This document shows, piece after piece, positions 42,341-52,124 of a stretch of DNA of 60,728 bases. The notes beneath the pieces were generated by a model. The model made no database searches and was not told the origin of the DNA. It saw only the letters and a list, made by a program, of their open reading frames with translations. The first letter of the stretch is position 1; every line of letters begins with the position of its first letter. This stretch comes from an uncultured Lachnospiraceae bacterium. Its GTDB lineage: Bacteria; Bacillota; Clostridia; Lachnospirales; Lachnospiraceae. The DNA lies in assembly GCA_949471785.1 (NCBI GenBank), contig CASWRE010000017.1, positions 1 through 60,728 on the forward strand. Reading direction: 5' to 3'. The position numbers and the translations under genes were made by a program.

Positions 42341-45300
42341 TTGAAGAGAAGAATGGAACAGCTCTTAAACGGCAGGTTCATCTATCAGGCCCCCCGGCTG
42401 ATCCTGTCCGATACCAGCCTCGAGCTGACCGTAAACGCGGACAGCAGCGAGCAGGGTGAATTTTTTTTCGCCGCAAATGATAACAGCCGGATTAAGGGAA
42501 TGATGTCCAGTTCCCACAGGAGAATCGTCCTGGAAAAGGATAAATTTTCGGGAAATGCCATCCATATCCGCTATGTGATCGATACCCGCGGCCTGAAAAG
42601 CGGGGAGGATTTCGAAGGAATCATTACCGTCAGCAGTTCTCTGGAGGAGGTCAGTATCCCGGTATCGGTGTGCGTGGGAGAGGAGAAAGTACAGGCGGGC
42701 GGCAATGAGATACGCAGTCTGGACAGTTTTGTCCGCCTGGCCCGCGTGGATATGCGGGAAGCTTTCCGGCTGTATACAAGCCCTTCTTTTGAAAAGCTGC
42801 TCCGGGGAAAGGACGGACAGTATCGGCCTCTCTATCTCGGCCTGTCCGGTCAGCCCACCACCTACCAGCATATGGAAGAATTTCTGGTGGCGGCGAGAAA
42901 AAAGGAGGCTGTCAGTCTGCGTATCGACCGGGAAGAGAAAATATTTGATGATGTGAAGCGCTCCCAGAAGGATACGCTCTATATTTATAAAAATACCTGG
43001 GGATATATCCGCATGGAGATAGAAATCCAGGGCGATTTTATCCAGGTGGAGAAAAAGGTGGTCACCTCGGAAGATTTCATTGGCAGCGCCTACGGCCTGG
43101 AATATGTGGTGCGCAGAGAGCGTCTGAGAAAAGGTAAAAATTTCGGGCGCATATTTATCCACACGGTATACGGCACGCTGACTTATACATTGACGGTTAC
43201 GTCTCAGGGAACCAGAGATCCGGAGGCAGCCAAAAGAAAGGGCGAGGAGGTACTCCTGAATCGTCAGCTTCTGGCCTACTGTATGGAAAGCATAGACGCG
43301 GCCCGGTGGAAGGAAAACACCCTGGGCTGTCTGCGGGAAATTGAAAATCAGGGGCGCATGCAGCCGGAGCAATACCTGTATCTGACGATGCTCCATCATG
43401 AAAACCAGGAGATGGCGGAGGCGGTGGCTGCCTGCTGGCCTCTGAAGGAAACCGTATTTGGCGACGATGAAGGCGAGTTGGAGGGACTGGCTCTTTATAT
43501 GAAGAAAAAGGTGGGCCTTCTGGGGGTCCAGGAGGATATCCGGGAACGGCTTTACGGGCTTTATGAGCGGAACCGGGACAGTTTTCCCCTGCTCTGGGCG
43601 TGGCTGGAGGAAAACCCTGAGTTTACCGATACCCGTCGGATGCTCGAGCTGGAAAAAATGGAGCAGATGGACTGCATCAGCCCCTTTTTCTATATGGCAG
43701 TCTGGAAAATCATACATCGCGATATCAATCAGTTGAAAAAACTTTCCCCGATGATTCTGCATACCCTTCTCTTTGCCGCCCACGCCGGGAGGCTGACGGA
43801 GGAGATGGCGGTTAAAACAGCCTGTCTGGCTCAGCATGAGAAGCGATTCCAGCCTGTCGTCTACCGGGTCTTATGCGCCTGTTATGATGTGAAACCGGAC
43901 AGAGAGGTGCTGACCGCTATCGTCCGTCTCGTGATGATGGAGCATCCGGAGAAAAAGGAATACTTTCGCTGGTATGCGCTGGCCGTGGAAGAGCAGATTC
44001 GTATGACAGGACTGTACGAGTATTATATTGAGACTATGCAGATGCCGTTTACCGATGTGTTTCCCCAGGTAATCCGCCTGTATTTTGTGTATAATAATAG
44101 ACTCTCCGACAGCCAGAAGGCCTTTGTCTACGCGAACGTGATCCGCAATCGCGAGATTGATAAGGTGACTTATATGAGCTACAGGGAGGCTATGGGACGT
44201 TTTGCCCTGGAGCAGCTGGATCGGGGAAAGATAAATGAAGATTATGCCCAGATCTATCAGGAGCTTATCGGACGGATCACGGATAAGAGAATGGCGGAGG
44301 CTATATCCAGAGTGATGTTCACGCAGAAGATCGTATGCCGGGATAAAAAGATCCGCCGGGTGATTGTGGTGAGTCCTTATCTGTGTCAGGAGGCGGTCTA
44401 TCCGATGCGGGATGGCCAGGCTTATGTGCAGCTCTATACGGAGGATGAGGAAATCCTGTTTGAGGACGGCATGAAGCGCCGTTATGGTATTACGGTGGAG
44501 TGTGAGAGACATCGGCTGATGGAATGTGACAAATACGCTGCTGCCTGCCAGGCGGCGGACGCAGACGTCTTTGGTCTGCTGGTGCACAGCATGGCTCCCC
44601 GGCTGGAAAAAATGCCGGTGACGGAAGACAATCTGGCCGGTTTTCTGCGCATTGCGGAGGATGAACGATTTACAGAGGACAGCCGTTTTACGGCCCGGAC
44701 CAGAGTACTGGAATATTATACCAAACACGACAAGGAAGAAATGCCGGAGAAGGTGCTGAGGCTGATTCTGGAAGACGCATTCGCCAAGAGCAATAAACCC
44801 CTTGTGATTCGGGCCCTGATGCAGAGGCGGATGTATGCGGATGCTTTTGACATCATTACGAAATACGGCTATGAACATATCGATATCCGTCATCTGTACA
44901 CATTATGTACCCGTCTGATTGAGGAGACGCACTATGCGGAAAATGATGAACTGATCTGCCTGGCTTTTGAACTGTTTGGGAAAAACAAAGTCAATACGGC
45001 CATCATGACCTATCTGCGGGATAATTATGTGGGTCCGCTGTCGGTGATGAATGACATTCGGAACAGGCTGTCGGACAAAAACGTGGATTCCAAACCCATG
45101 GATGAGGAATTATTGATCCTGTCCATGTATGTGCGCCGCCCCCTGCGTGATCCGGGAAAAATCCTTTACAGTTATCAGAAGGGAGAGACCAGCCGCATGG
45201 TGGTGGAGGCTTTTCTGGTTTACAGCGCTTTTAACTGGTTCATGGCGGATGACGCAATGGCGGACCGTATCAGCCTGCAGTTAGAGCGTCTGGTGGAAGA

Positions 45301-45871
45301 GAAGGAAGACTGTAATCCGATCTGCCGCCTGGCGATTTTAAAGGATTATACATTTCGCCCGGAATTGGATGACAGGCAGAGGGAGATGGTGCGCCGTCAG
45401 CTGGACTGGCTGCACAGGCACGGGATACGCTTTTCCTTTTATCAGGAGCTACCGCCGGAGCTGATCCAGGCCTACCAGCTGGAGGATCGCCTGTTCATTG
45501 AAGAAAAGGCCAGTCCCGGCGATAAGATCACGATTTATTACCGCCTGGTACGGAGAGGAGCGGGCAACGAGGAGTTTCGCTGTGAGCCCATGAAAGACAT
45601 GTTTCAGGGGATTTTTGTGAAGGAGTTTCTGCTGTTTTACGGGGAGACGGTGGAATACTATCTGGTCAAAGAGCACGGGAAGGAGCGGAGCCGTTCTGAG
45701 ATGCGTCAGGCGGTGCGGGAGCAGGCAGAGGTAAACGGCCGGACAAAATACCAGATGCTGAACCGAATACTGGCGTCTCGCCAGTTGAAAAGGCAGGCAG
45801 AGACAGACAAGCTGATGCTGGATTATCTGAAACAGGACACCCTGAGTGAACAGATATTCACGATTCTGTAG
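42341..45871 (+). CDS. Very large DUF5717-like protein, function unknown
   Basis: 1176 residues, no signal peptide or clear membrane segment, so probably cytoplasmic. The N-terminal 290 residues look like two beta-sandwich units (each with a pattern such as HIRYVIDTRGLKSGEDFEG and LEYVVRRERLRKGKNFGRI). The remaining 850 residues are mostly helical and repeat-like. I associate it with the DUF5717 family from memory. TTG 42341 (AGG nine bases upstream) or ATG 42353 may be the start. It is followed after 11 bases by a DUF5716-like gene and then by a TPR-like gene; the three form an apparent operon. It could be a scaffold for the Hsp70-like second protein, which is inference. Confidence 0.85.
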   Translation: MKRRMEQLLNGRFIYQAPRLILSDTSLELTVNADSSEQGEFFFAANDNSRIKGMMSSSHRRIVLEKDKFSGNAIHIRYVIDTRGLKSGEDFEGIITVSSSLEEVSIPVSVCVGEEKVQAGGNEIRSLDSFVRLARVDMREAFRLYTSPSFEKLLRGKDGQYRPLYLGLSGQPTTYQHMEEFLVAARKKEAVSLRIDREEKIFDDVKRSQKDTLYIYKNTWGYIRMEIEIQGDFIQVEKKVVTSEDFIGSAYGLEYVVRRERLRKGKNFGRIFIHTVYGTLTYTLTVTSQGTRDPEAAKRKGEEVLLNRQLLAYCMESIDAARWKENTLGCLREIENQGRMQPEQYLYLTMLHHENQEMAEAVAACWPLKETVFGDDEGELEGLALYMKKKVGLLGVQEDIRERLYGLYERNRDSFPLLWAWLEENPEFTDTRRMLELEKMEQMDCISPFFYMAVWKIIHRDINQLKKLSPMILHTLLFAAHAGRLTEEMAVKTACLAQHEKRFQPVVYRVLCACYDVKPDREVLTAIVRLVMMEHPEKKEYFRWYALAVEEQIRMTGLYEYYIETMQMPFTDVFPQVIRLYFVYNNRLSDSQKAFVYANVIRNREIDKVTYMSYREAMGRFALEQLDRGKINEDYAQIYQELIGRITDKRMAEAISRVMFTQKIVCRDKKIRRVIVVSPYLCQEAVYPMRDGQAYVQLYTEDEEILFEDGMKRRYGITVECERHRLMECDKYAAACQAADADVFGLLVHSMAPRLEKMPVTEDNLAGFLRIAEDERFTEDSRFTARTRVLEYYTKHDKEEMPEKVLRLILEDAFAKSNKPLVIRALMQRRMYADAFDIITKYGYEHIDIRHLYTLCTRLIEETHYAENDELICLAFELFGKNKVNTAIMTYLRDNYVGPLSVMNDIRNRLSDKNVDSKPMDEELLILSMYVRRPLRDPGKILYSYQKGETSRMVVEAFLVYSAFNWFMADDAMADRISLQLERLVEEKEDCNPICRLAILKDYTFRPELDDRQREMVRRQLDWLHRHGIRFSFYQELPPELIQAYQLEDRLFIEEKASPGDKITIYYRLVRRGAGNEEFRCEPMKDMFQGIFVKEFLLFYGETVEYYLVKEHGKERSRSEMRQAVREQAEVNGRTKYQMLNRILASRQLKRQAETDKLMLDYLKQDTLSEQIFTIL

Positions 45872-45882
45872 GAGGCGGAGGG

Positions 45883-47127
45883 ATGAACGAGACAAGAAAT
45901 ATACTTCTGGGCTTTGAATTTGGCAGGACATCCTCCCAGATCTGTTATTATAACCGCCAGACGGATGAAGCCGTATCTTTGCCCGTAAAGGTGGGAGACC
46001 CTGACGCTTCCTTTCCCAACTGCATCAGTACGGCGGACGGACAGACATGGCATTTCGGGCCGGAGGCCGAGGACTTTTCTTCCCAGAAAGGGGAGACTTT
46101 CGTGGGGAATCTCTATGAACTGTGCCAGGGCAGGGAGGCTATCCCCGTCGCCGGGAGAGAATATGAGCCCGGTGAGCTGCTGTCCGTGTTTATCCGGGAA
46201 TCTCTGCGGCTGTTGGGACTGAGCAATCCCCTGGGAAGAATCACTTCTTTTATGCTGACGGCTCCCCGGATATCTAAGATTCTGGTGGATAATGTCCGGG
46301 TGGCGTATCGTTATCTGGGCTTTAAGCCGGAGCGCTGCTCGGTGCAGGCCTATGAGGAGAGTTTTTTCTATGAGACTTTTTCCAGCCGCCTGGAGAACAG
46401 AGGGCGCAAGGTAGGGTTGTTTGTTTTTGAAAACCAGGAGGTATCCTTTGCCCGGCTGGATGTGGATCAGAAGACCCGCCCGGCTATGGTGACCTATGCA
46501 GCGGGACAGAGAGCGACGCTCAGTGAGGATTCCGCGAAACGGGATGCGGAATTTTGCGATCTGATCAATCAGTCACTGGACAACGGCGTATATGCCTCTG
46601 TGTATCTGGTGGGCGAGGGTTTTTCCCGGGACTGGGCAAAGGAGTCGGTGACGCTTCTGTGCAAAGCCCGGCGCAAAGTCTTTTTCGGCGATAATCTCTA
46701 TGCCCGGGGCGCCTGTCAGGCAGCCCGGGAGAAGGTGGAGGAGAGGCGGTTAAAGTCCTATCTGTATAAAGGAAAAGATATGGTGCGCCATAATGTGGGG
46801 ATGGATATGCTGATCAATGGCGTGAAAGGCTATTATCCTCTGGTGTATGGCGGTATCAACTGGTATGACGCGGTGGCAGAGTGCGAGCTGCTGCTGGACG
46901 GCGAGGACAGCCTGAAGCTGGTGGTGGGAGAGATGAGCGCCAAGGACCGACGCGTGATCGGGATGAAACTGCCGGGCCTGCCGGAAAGGCCCCCCAAGGC
47001 CACCAGGCTGGCGGTGCATCTGGAGTTTACATCGGCCCGGCAGATGCGGATACGGGTGACGGATCTGGGGTTTGGCGATCTGTATCCTTCCAGCGGAAAG
47101 GTCTGGCAGGAAACCATGATCAATTGA
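45883..47127 (+). CDS. DUF5716-like protein with a degenerate Hsp70/actin ATPase fold
   Basis: 414 residues. The order of landmarks follows Hsp70: a phosphate-1-like strand LLGFEFGRTSSQICYYN (DnaK has D-L-G-T-T), then TSFMLTAPRISKIL with RYLGFKP and AYEESFFYET (like the DnaK stretch ending in the EPTAAA motif). Next comes a phosphate-2-like strand KVGLFVFENQEVSFARLDVD in which the DxGGGT motif is lost, and an adenosine-motif-like YLVGEGFSRDW followed by FGDNLYARGACQAA. The lost phosphate-2 glycines suggest a pseudo-ATPase or altered nucleotide use. I associate it with DUF5716. An AGGAGGCGGAGGG ribosome binding site precedes ATG 45883. It is the middle gene of the cassette. Confidence 0.82.
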   Translation: MNETRNILLGFEFGRTSSQICYYNRQTDEAVSLPVKVGDPDASFPNCISTADGQTWHFGPEAEDFSSQKGETFVGNLYELCQGREAIPVAGREYEPGELLSVFIRESLRLLGLSNPLGRITSFMLTAPRISKILVDNVRVAYRYLGFKPERCSVQAYEESFFYETFSSRLENRGRKVGLFVFENQEVSFARLDVDQKTRPAMVTYAAGQRATLSEDSAKRDAEFCDLINQSLDNGVYASVYLVGEGFSRDWAKESVTLLCKARRKVFFGDNLYARGACQAAREKVEERRLKSYLYKGKDMVRHNVGMDMLINGVKGYYPLVYGGINWYDAVAECELLLDGEDSLKLVVGEMSAKDRRVIGMKLPGLPERPPKATRLAVHLEFTSARQMRIRVTDLGFGDLYPSSGKVWQETMIN

Positions 47128-47146
47128 CGACAGGGAGAGAAGCGGC

Positions 47147-47983
47147 ATGAGTTACATTTTGTGCAAGACAAAAAGGAGCGAGATCCCCTTTTATATAGAA
47201 AATATCAGTGTGAATATTTATTCCATTGAGGAGCTGTGTTTCTATTTGTATCACAATATTTATCTGCTGGACGAAACAATATTGAATGAGCGGCTGTGCT
47301 TTTGGCTGCGGGATGAGCTGGGGATGGATGTGCTGGCCCGGCGCATGATGCAGCTTTTGGATCAGGAGGCTTCGGTCAGCGCCGTGATCCTGCCGGCTTT
47401 CAAGGAAATTCATTATCTGTCCCATGAAGAATTCCGTATGTTCAGCGTCCGGCTGAATCAGTTTGAGGTTCAGCCTCGTGTGACGAAGCAGAAAATCAAG
47501 GGCGATTACCTGTTCGGTCATGAAAAATATATGAATGCGGTTAAGGTGTATCGCAACTGTCTGTCCATGCAGGGGAAGGATATCACCGGCAGCCAGTTCA
47601 CCGGCAGCGTGTATCACAATATGGGCTGTGCCTATGCCCGGCTGCTGCAGATGGACGAGGCAAAGGAGTGTTTCCGCAGGGCCTGGGAGTACCTGTCCAC
47701 GCAATCGGTGCTGCGAAGCTATCTGACGGCCGTGTATATGGCCGGAGACGAGGAGGAGATGGATGAGGAAGCCGCCCGGCTCGGCGTGGAGGATAAGGTT
47801 CTGGCGGAATTGAAGCAGAAGATTGAGGAGACCAGGGACTCTCTCTGGCAGACCCGGTTCGGAGAGCGCTACGCAAAGATGCTGGAGCTGGAGAAACAGG
47901 GCAGACAGCAGGAATATGAGGAGGAGGTGGACCGGTTTCTGGCGGAGCTCACGGACGGCTATCACAGGAATACGGGTTTTTAG
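47147..47983 (+). CDS. TPR-like helical protein, third gene of the DUF5717/DUF5716 cassette
   Basis: 278 residues, cytoplasmic. Residues about 120-190 resemble a tetratricopeptide pair: KGDYLFGHEKYMNAVKVYRN and VYHNMGCAYARLLQMDEAKE. The C-terminal 70 residues are charged and probably form long helices or a coiled coil. GGGAGAGAAG sits upstream of ATG 47147, 19 bases after the DUF5716-like gene. It is likely the adaptor of the cassette. No catalytic motif is visible. Confidence 0.82.
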   Translation: MSYILCKTKRSEIPFYIENISVNIYSIEELCFYLYHNIYLLDETILNERLCFWLRDELGMDVLARRMMQLLDQEASVSAVILPAFKEIHYLSHEEFRMFSVRLNQFEVQPRVTKQKIKGDYLFGHEKYMNAVKVYRNCLSMQGKDITGSQFTGSVYHNMGCAYARLLQMDEAKECFRRAWEYLSTQSVLRSYLTAVYMAGDEEEMDEEAARLGVEDKVLAELKQKIEETRDSLWQTRFGERYAKMLELEKQGRQQEYEEEVDRFLAELTDGYHRNTGF

Positions 47984-48048
47984 TGGCGCAGTATGCAGAC
48001 TTCACTAGGAAAACAGAGAAATTCGGCAAAAATTCGGCTATTGTCATC

Positions 48049-48078
48049 TTGCTTTTCATCGGTGGGCTGGGCTATAAT
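48049..48078 (+). promoter_or_regulatory. Probable promoter of purC
   Basis: -35 TTGCTT (48049-48054), 18-bp spacer, -10 TATAAT (48073-48078), leaving a leader of about 70 bases. I see no purine riboswitch or PurR box in it. Confidence 0.6.
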
Positions 48079-48154
48079 ATCTGCGAATTTTGTAACCGGT
48101 ATCTGATTAAAATGCATATATACAAGGAATTGATCAGGAGGAAAGACGATTATC

Positions 48155-48865
48155 ATGAAAAAACTGGAGCAGCTTTATGAGGGAAAAGCAAAAAAAGTAT
48201 TTGCGACGGACGTGGAAGGCGTTGTAATTGTGGATTATAAAGATGACGCCACAGCCTTTAACGGCGAGAAGAAAGGCACCATTGTAGGAAAAGGAGTCGT
48301 CAATAACCGAATGACGAATCATGTGTTCAGGCTGATCGAGAAAGAAGGGATTCCGACTCATCTGGTGGAGGAGCTTAGCGACAGGGAGACGGCGGTCAAG
48401 AAGGTGGAGATCGTTCCGCTGGAGGTGATTGTGAGAAACGTAGCCGCCGGAAGCTTTTCCAAGAGAATGGGTGTGGAGGAAGGACGCCGGCTCCTGTGTC
48501 CCATCGTGGAATTCAGCTATAAGAATGATGATCTAGGCGATCCCTTTATCAATGACGATTACGCTCTGGCCCTGGGCCTGGCGAAAAAGGAGGAGATCGA
48601 GACGATCCGTTCTTATACGCTGAAAATTAACGAGATCATGAAAGCTTATTTCCTGAACGCGGGCATGAAGCTGATTGATTTCAAGATTGAGTTTGGGCGT
48701 CTGCCGGACGGCACGATCATTCTGGCCGACGAGGTATCGCCGGATACCTGCAGGCTGTGGGATGTGGACACCGACGAAAAACTGGATAAAGACCGTTTCC
48801 GCAGGGATCTCGGAAATGTGGAAGAGGCATATAACGAGGTGTTTAAGCGGCTGGGGCTGGCTTAA
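48155..48865 (+). CDS. purC: Phosphoribosylaminoimidazole-succinocarboxamide synthase (SAICAR synthetase)
   Basis: Joins CAIR and aspartate with ATP in purine synthesis. 236 residues. Family motifs are [40 protein letters not shown] and [23 protein letters not shown] precedes ATG 48155. It is the first of three neighbouring purine genes and ends at its own terminator. Confidence 0.97.
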   Translation: MKKLEQLYEGKAKKVFATDVEGVVIVDYKDDATAFNGEKKGTIVGKGVVNNRMTNHVFRLIEKEGIPTHLVEELSDRETAVKKVEIVPLEVIVRNVAAGSFSKRMGVEEGRRLLCPIVEFSYKNDDLGDPFINDDYALALGLAKKEEIETIRSYTLKINEIMKAYFLNAGMKLIDFKIEFGRLPDGTIILADEVSPDTCRLWDVDTDEKLDKDRFRRDLGNVEEAYNEVFKRLGLA

Positions 48866-48882
48866 GCAGGTATGTCTGAGGG

Positions 48883-48924
48883 ATTTACCGCAGAGTGCGT
48901 AAAAGCGCTGCGGTAAATTTGTTT
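48883..48924 (+). terminator. Intrinsic terminator of purC
   Basis: Stem ATTTACCGCAG (48883-48893) with CTGCGGTAAAT (48908-48918), followed by TTGTTTTG. It separates purC from purF, so purF may need its own promoter. Confidence 0.75.
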
Positions 48925-49021
48925 TGTATGGATTTGGCTGTGCCGGACGACGCTGCCCGGCGCAGTCACAGGATACGGGAATATGACGGAAGATGCTGTT
49001 TAGAAAGAGGTCCGGTTGACG

Positions 49022-50461
49022 ATGCAGACAGAATATGAGATTTTGACCGATGCGGATAAACCCGGCGAGGAGTGCGGGGTGTTTGGAATTTATGACCTGA
49101 GCGGCGGAGACGTGGCCTCCACGATCTATTACGGATTGATGGCCCTGCAGCACCGGGGGCAGGAGAGCTGTGGGATTGCGGTCAGCGATACGGAGGGACC
49201 CAATGTGGTCAGGGCTCACAAGGGTATGGGGCTGGTGAATGAAGTGTTCACGCCGGAACATCTGGAGGGGCTGAAAGGGAATATCGGCGTAGGGCATGTG
49301 CGCTATTCCACGGCGGGAGCTTCCACCAGAGAGAACGCCCAGCCGTTGGTACTGAATTATGTCAAGGGTACTCTGGCCCTGGCCCACAATGGTAACCTGA
49401 TTAATACACCGGAGCTTCGGCGGGAGCTGGAATACGGCGGGGCGATTTTTCAGACCACCATCGACACGGAGATCATCGCCTACCACATTGCCCGGGAGCG
49501 GGTGAAGGCGAAGACCGCCGAGGAGGCCGTGATCCGTGCGGCCAGGAAGCTGAAGGGCGCGTACTCTCTGGTGGTGGCTTCACCGAGGAAAATGATGGGC
49601 GTGCGCGACCCGCAGGGTTTTCGGCCGTTATGTATCGGCAGACGGGACAACGCTTACATCTTTTGTTCCGAGAGCTGCGCTCTGGATACGGTAGGGGCCG
49701 AGTATGTCCGGGACGTGGAGCCGGGGGAGGTAGTCACGATCGGTCAGGACGGCCGTATCGTTTCGGACAGGAGTATGTGTCTGGAGGAGAAGGAACGGGC
49801 CCGCTGTATTTTTGAATACATATACTTTGCCCGTCTGGACAGCGCCCTGGAGGGCAGGAGCGTCTACGATTCCCGTATTTTGGCGGGCAGATTTCTGGCC
49901 ATGGACGCGCCGGTGGAGGCGGATCTGGTGGTGGGCGTGCCCGAGTCCGGCAATGCCGCCGCCATGGGCTATGCGCTGCAGTCCGGTATTCCCTACGGCG
50001 TGGCCTTTGTGAAAAACAGTTATGTGGGGCGTACCTTTATCAAGCCCCGGCAGAGTAGCCGGGAATCCAGCGTAAGGGTGAAACTGAATGTGCTGCGGGA
50101 GGCGGTTCAGGGAAAAAGGATCGTCCTGATCGACGATTCCATCGTCCGGGGAACCACCAGCGACCATATTGTGACCATGCTGCGGGAGGCCGGGGCAAGG
50201 GAAGTTCATATGATGGTCAGCTCCCCGCCCTTTTTGTGGCCCTGTTATTTCGGTACCGACGTGCCGGTGCGGGAACAGCTGATTGCCTACAGCCATTCCG
50301 TGGAGGAGATCTGTCGGATGATCGGCGCGGATTCCCTGCACTATCTGGAGCTCTCCCGGCTTCCGGATCTGGCCGGGGGAAAAAGTATCTGTACGGGCTG
50401 TTTCACCGGAAAATATCCCATCGATCCGCCGAAAGAAGATATACGGGGAGAATATGAATAG
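49022..50461 (+). CDS. purF: Amidophosphoribosyltransferase
   Basis: First committed step of purine synthesis: glutamine and PRPP give phosphoribosylamine. 479 residues from ATG 49022; TTG 49016 is better spaced from AGAGG (49006-49010) and would add two residues. A short propeptide precedes the catalytic Cys in GEECGVFGIYD. The glutaminase domain includes HVRYSTAGASTRENAQP. The PRPP-binding loop is VLIDDSIVRGTTSDHIV. Cys residues near the C-terminus (ICTGCFTGKYP) fit the Fe-S cluster form known from Bacillus. Confidence 0.97.
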   Translation: MQTEYEILTDADKPGEECGVFGIYDLSGGDVASTIYYGLMALQHRGQESCGIAVSDTEGPNVVRAHKGMGLVNEVFTPEHLEGLKGNIGVGHVRYSTAGASTRENAQPLVLNYVKGTLALAHNGNLINTPELRRELEYGGAIFQTTIDTEIIAYHIARERVKAKTAEEAVIRAARKLKGAYSLVVASPRKMMGVRDPQGFRPLCIGRRDNAYIFCSESCALDTVGAEYVRDVEPGEVVTIGQDGRIVSDRSMCLEEKERARCIFEYIYFARLDSALEGRSVYDSRILAGRFLAMDAPVEADLVVGVPESGNAAAMGYALQSGIPYGVAFVKNSYVGRTFIKPRQSSRESSVRVKLNVLREAVQGKRIVLIDDSIVRGTTSDHIVTMLREAGAREVHMMVSSPPFLWPCYFGTDVPVREQLIAYSHSVEEICRMIGADSLHYLELSRLPDLAGGKSICTGCFTGKYPIDPPKEDIRGEYE

Positions 50462-50600
50462 GTTCTGTGCGGCGTTTCGGGCAGATTCGTATATGTATGA
50501 CGCCGCGCATAGAAGCGATCCGGAATGAAATCCGAAAATAGGGATGGTAACCGTTGTTTTTTTGTAATTATACTAATTGTACATCAAACAGGAGGTTTTT

Positions 50601-52031
50601 ATGAGTGATAAATATGTGAGTCCGCTGTCCGAGCGCTATGCCGGCAGGGAAATGCAGTATATTTTTTCTCCGGATATGAAATTCCGCACCTGGAGGCGTC
50701 TGTGGATTGCTCTGGCGGAGACGGAGCGGGAGCTGGGGCTTGACATTACCCAGGAACAGATCGACGAGATGAAGGCCCATGCGGAAGATATCAATTACGA
50801 TGTGGCAAAGGCCCGGGAAAAAGAGGTGCGCCATGACGTGATGTCCCATGTATACGCCTTCGGCGTACAGTGCCCGAAGGCCAAGCCCATCATCCATCTG
50901 GGCGCCACTTCCTGTTATGTGGGGGACAATACGGACATCATAGTAATGACCGAGGCCCTGAAACTGGTGAAGAAAAAGCTGGTAAACGTCCTGGCGGAAC
51001 TGGCAAAATTCGCGGAGGAATACAAAGCCCTTCCCACCCTGGCGTTCACCCATTTTCAGCCGGCTCAGCCTACTACGGTGGGCAAGCGCGCCACGCTGTG
51101 GATGCAGGAGCTGATGCTGGACTATGAGGACCTGTGTCATGTGATCAGCAGTATGAAGCTTCTGGGCAGCAAGGGAACTACGGGTACTCAGGCCAGCTTT
51201 CTGGAGCTGTTCGGCGGCGACCAGGAGACGATTGATAAAATTGACCCGATGATTGCCGAAAAGATGGGATTTGCCTCCTGCTATCCCGTGTCGGGACAGA
51301 CGTATTCCCGCAAGGTAGACACCCGCGTAGTGAATGTGCTGGCCGGAATCGCCGCCAGCGCCCACAAGTTTTCCAACGATATTCGCCTGCTGCAGCATCT
51401 GAAGGAGATTGAGGAGCCTTTTGAGAAATCCCAGATCGGGTCCTCCGCCATGGCCTACAAGAGAAATCCCATGCGCAGCGAGCGTATCGCCTCCCTGTCC
51501 CGCTATGTGATGGTGGATGTGTTAAATCCCATGGTCACTTCCGCTACTCAGTGGTTCGAGCGCACCCTGGATGATTCCGCCAACAAGCGTATCAGCGTGC
51601 CCGAGGCATTTCTGGCCGTGGACGGTATTCTGGATCTGTACATGAACGTGGTGGACGGCCTGGTGGTCTATCCCAGGGTCATTGAGAAACGGCTCATGAG
51701 CGAGCTGCCTTTCATGGCTACGGAGAATATCATGATGGATGCGGTGAAGGCCGGCGGAGACCGTCAGGAACTCCATGAGAAGATCCGTGTTCTGTCTATG
51801 GAGGCCGGAAAGCATGTGAAAGTGGAGGGCAAGGAGAACAATCTGCTGGAATTAATCGCGGCGGACCCATCCTTTAATCTGTCCCTGGAGGATCTGCAGA
51901 AAACCATGGACCCGGCAAAATATACGGGCCGGGCCAAGGAGCAGACGGAGGCTTTCCTCGCCCAGGTGGTGAAGCCGGTTCTGGAGGAAAACAGGGAATG
52001 GCTGGGCATGAAAGCCAGCATTAACGTATAA
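50601..52031 (+). CDS. purB: Adenylosuccinate lyase
   Basis: Cleaves SAICAR and adenylosuccinate with release of fumarate. 476 residues from ATG 50601 (CAGGAGG upstream). The fumarase/aspartase superfamily signature is GSSAMAYKRNPMRSER, with HLGATSCYVGDNTD and GKRATLWMQELM in the core. It is the longer PurB type (about 475 residues) seen in Clostridia and eukaryotes. Third of the purine genes. Confidence 0.96.
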   Translation: MSDKYVSPLSERYAGREMQYIFSPDMKFRTWRRLWIALAETERELGLDITQEQIDEMKAHAEDINYDVAKAREKEVRHDVMSHVYAFGVQCPKAKPIIHLGATSCYVGDNTDIIVMTEALKLVKKKLVNVLAELAKFAEEYKALPTLAFTHFQPAQPTTVGKRATLWMQELMLDYEDLCHVISSMKLLGSKGTTGTQASFLELFGGDQETIDKIDPMIAEKMGFASCYPVSGQTYSRKVDTRVVNVLAGIAASAHKFSNDIRLLQHLKEIEEPFEKSQIGSSAMAYKRNPMRSERIASLSRYVMVDVLNPMVTSATQWFERTLDDSANKRISVPEAFLAVDGILDLYMNVVDGLVVYPRVIEKRLMSELPFMATENIMMDAVKAGGDRQELHEKIRVLSMEAGKHVKVEGKENNLLELIAADPSFNLSLEDLQKTMDPAKYTGRAKEQTEAFLAQVVKPVLEENREWLGMKASINV

Positions 52032-52050
52032 ACTTTTTTGGAATAAAACT

Positions 52051-52085
52051 GCGGCGGCTCTGAGCAATCAGGGCTGCTGCTTTGT
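52051..52085 (+). terminator. Terminator of purB
   Basis: Stem GCGGCGGCTCTGA with TCAGGGCTGCTGC (several G-U pairs), loop GCAA, followed by TTTG. Confidence 0.65.
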
Positions 52086-52124
52086 TCCCTATAATATTTC
52101 AGAAAGGAAAGAAGGAAGACAGAA

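Noticed and set aside
50469-50507. Hairpin GCGGCGT/ACGCCGC after purF as a terminator
   Set aside because: The stem is only 7 bp with a long loop and no T tract follows.
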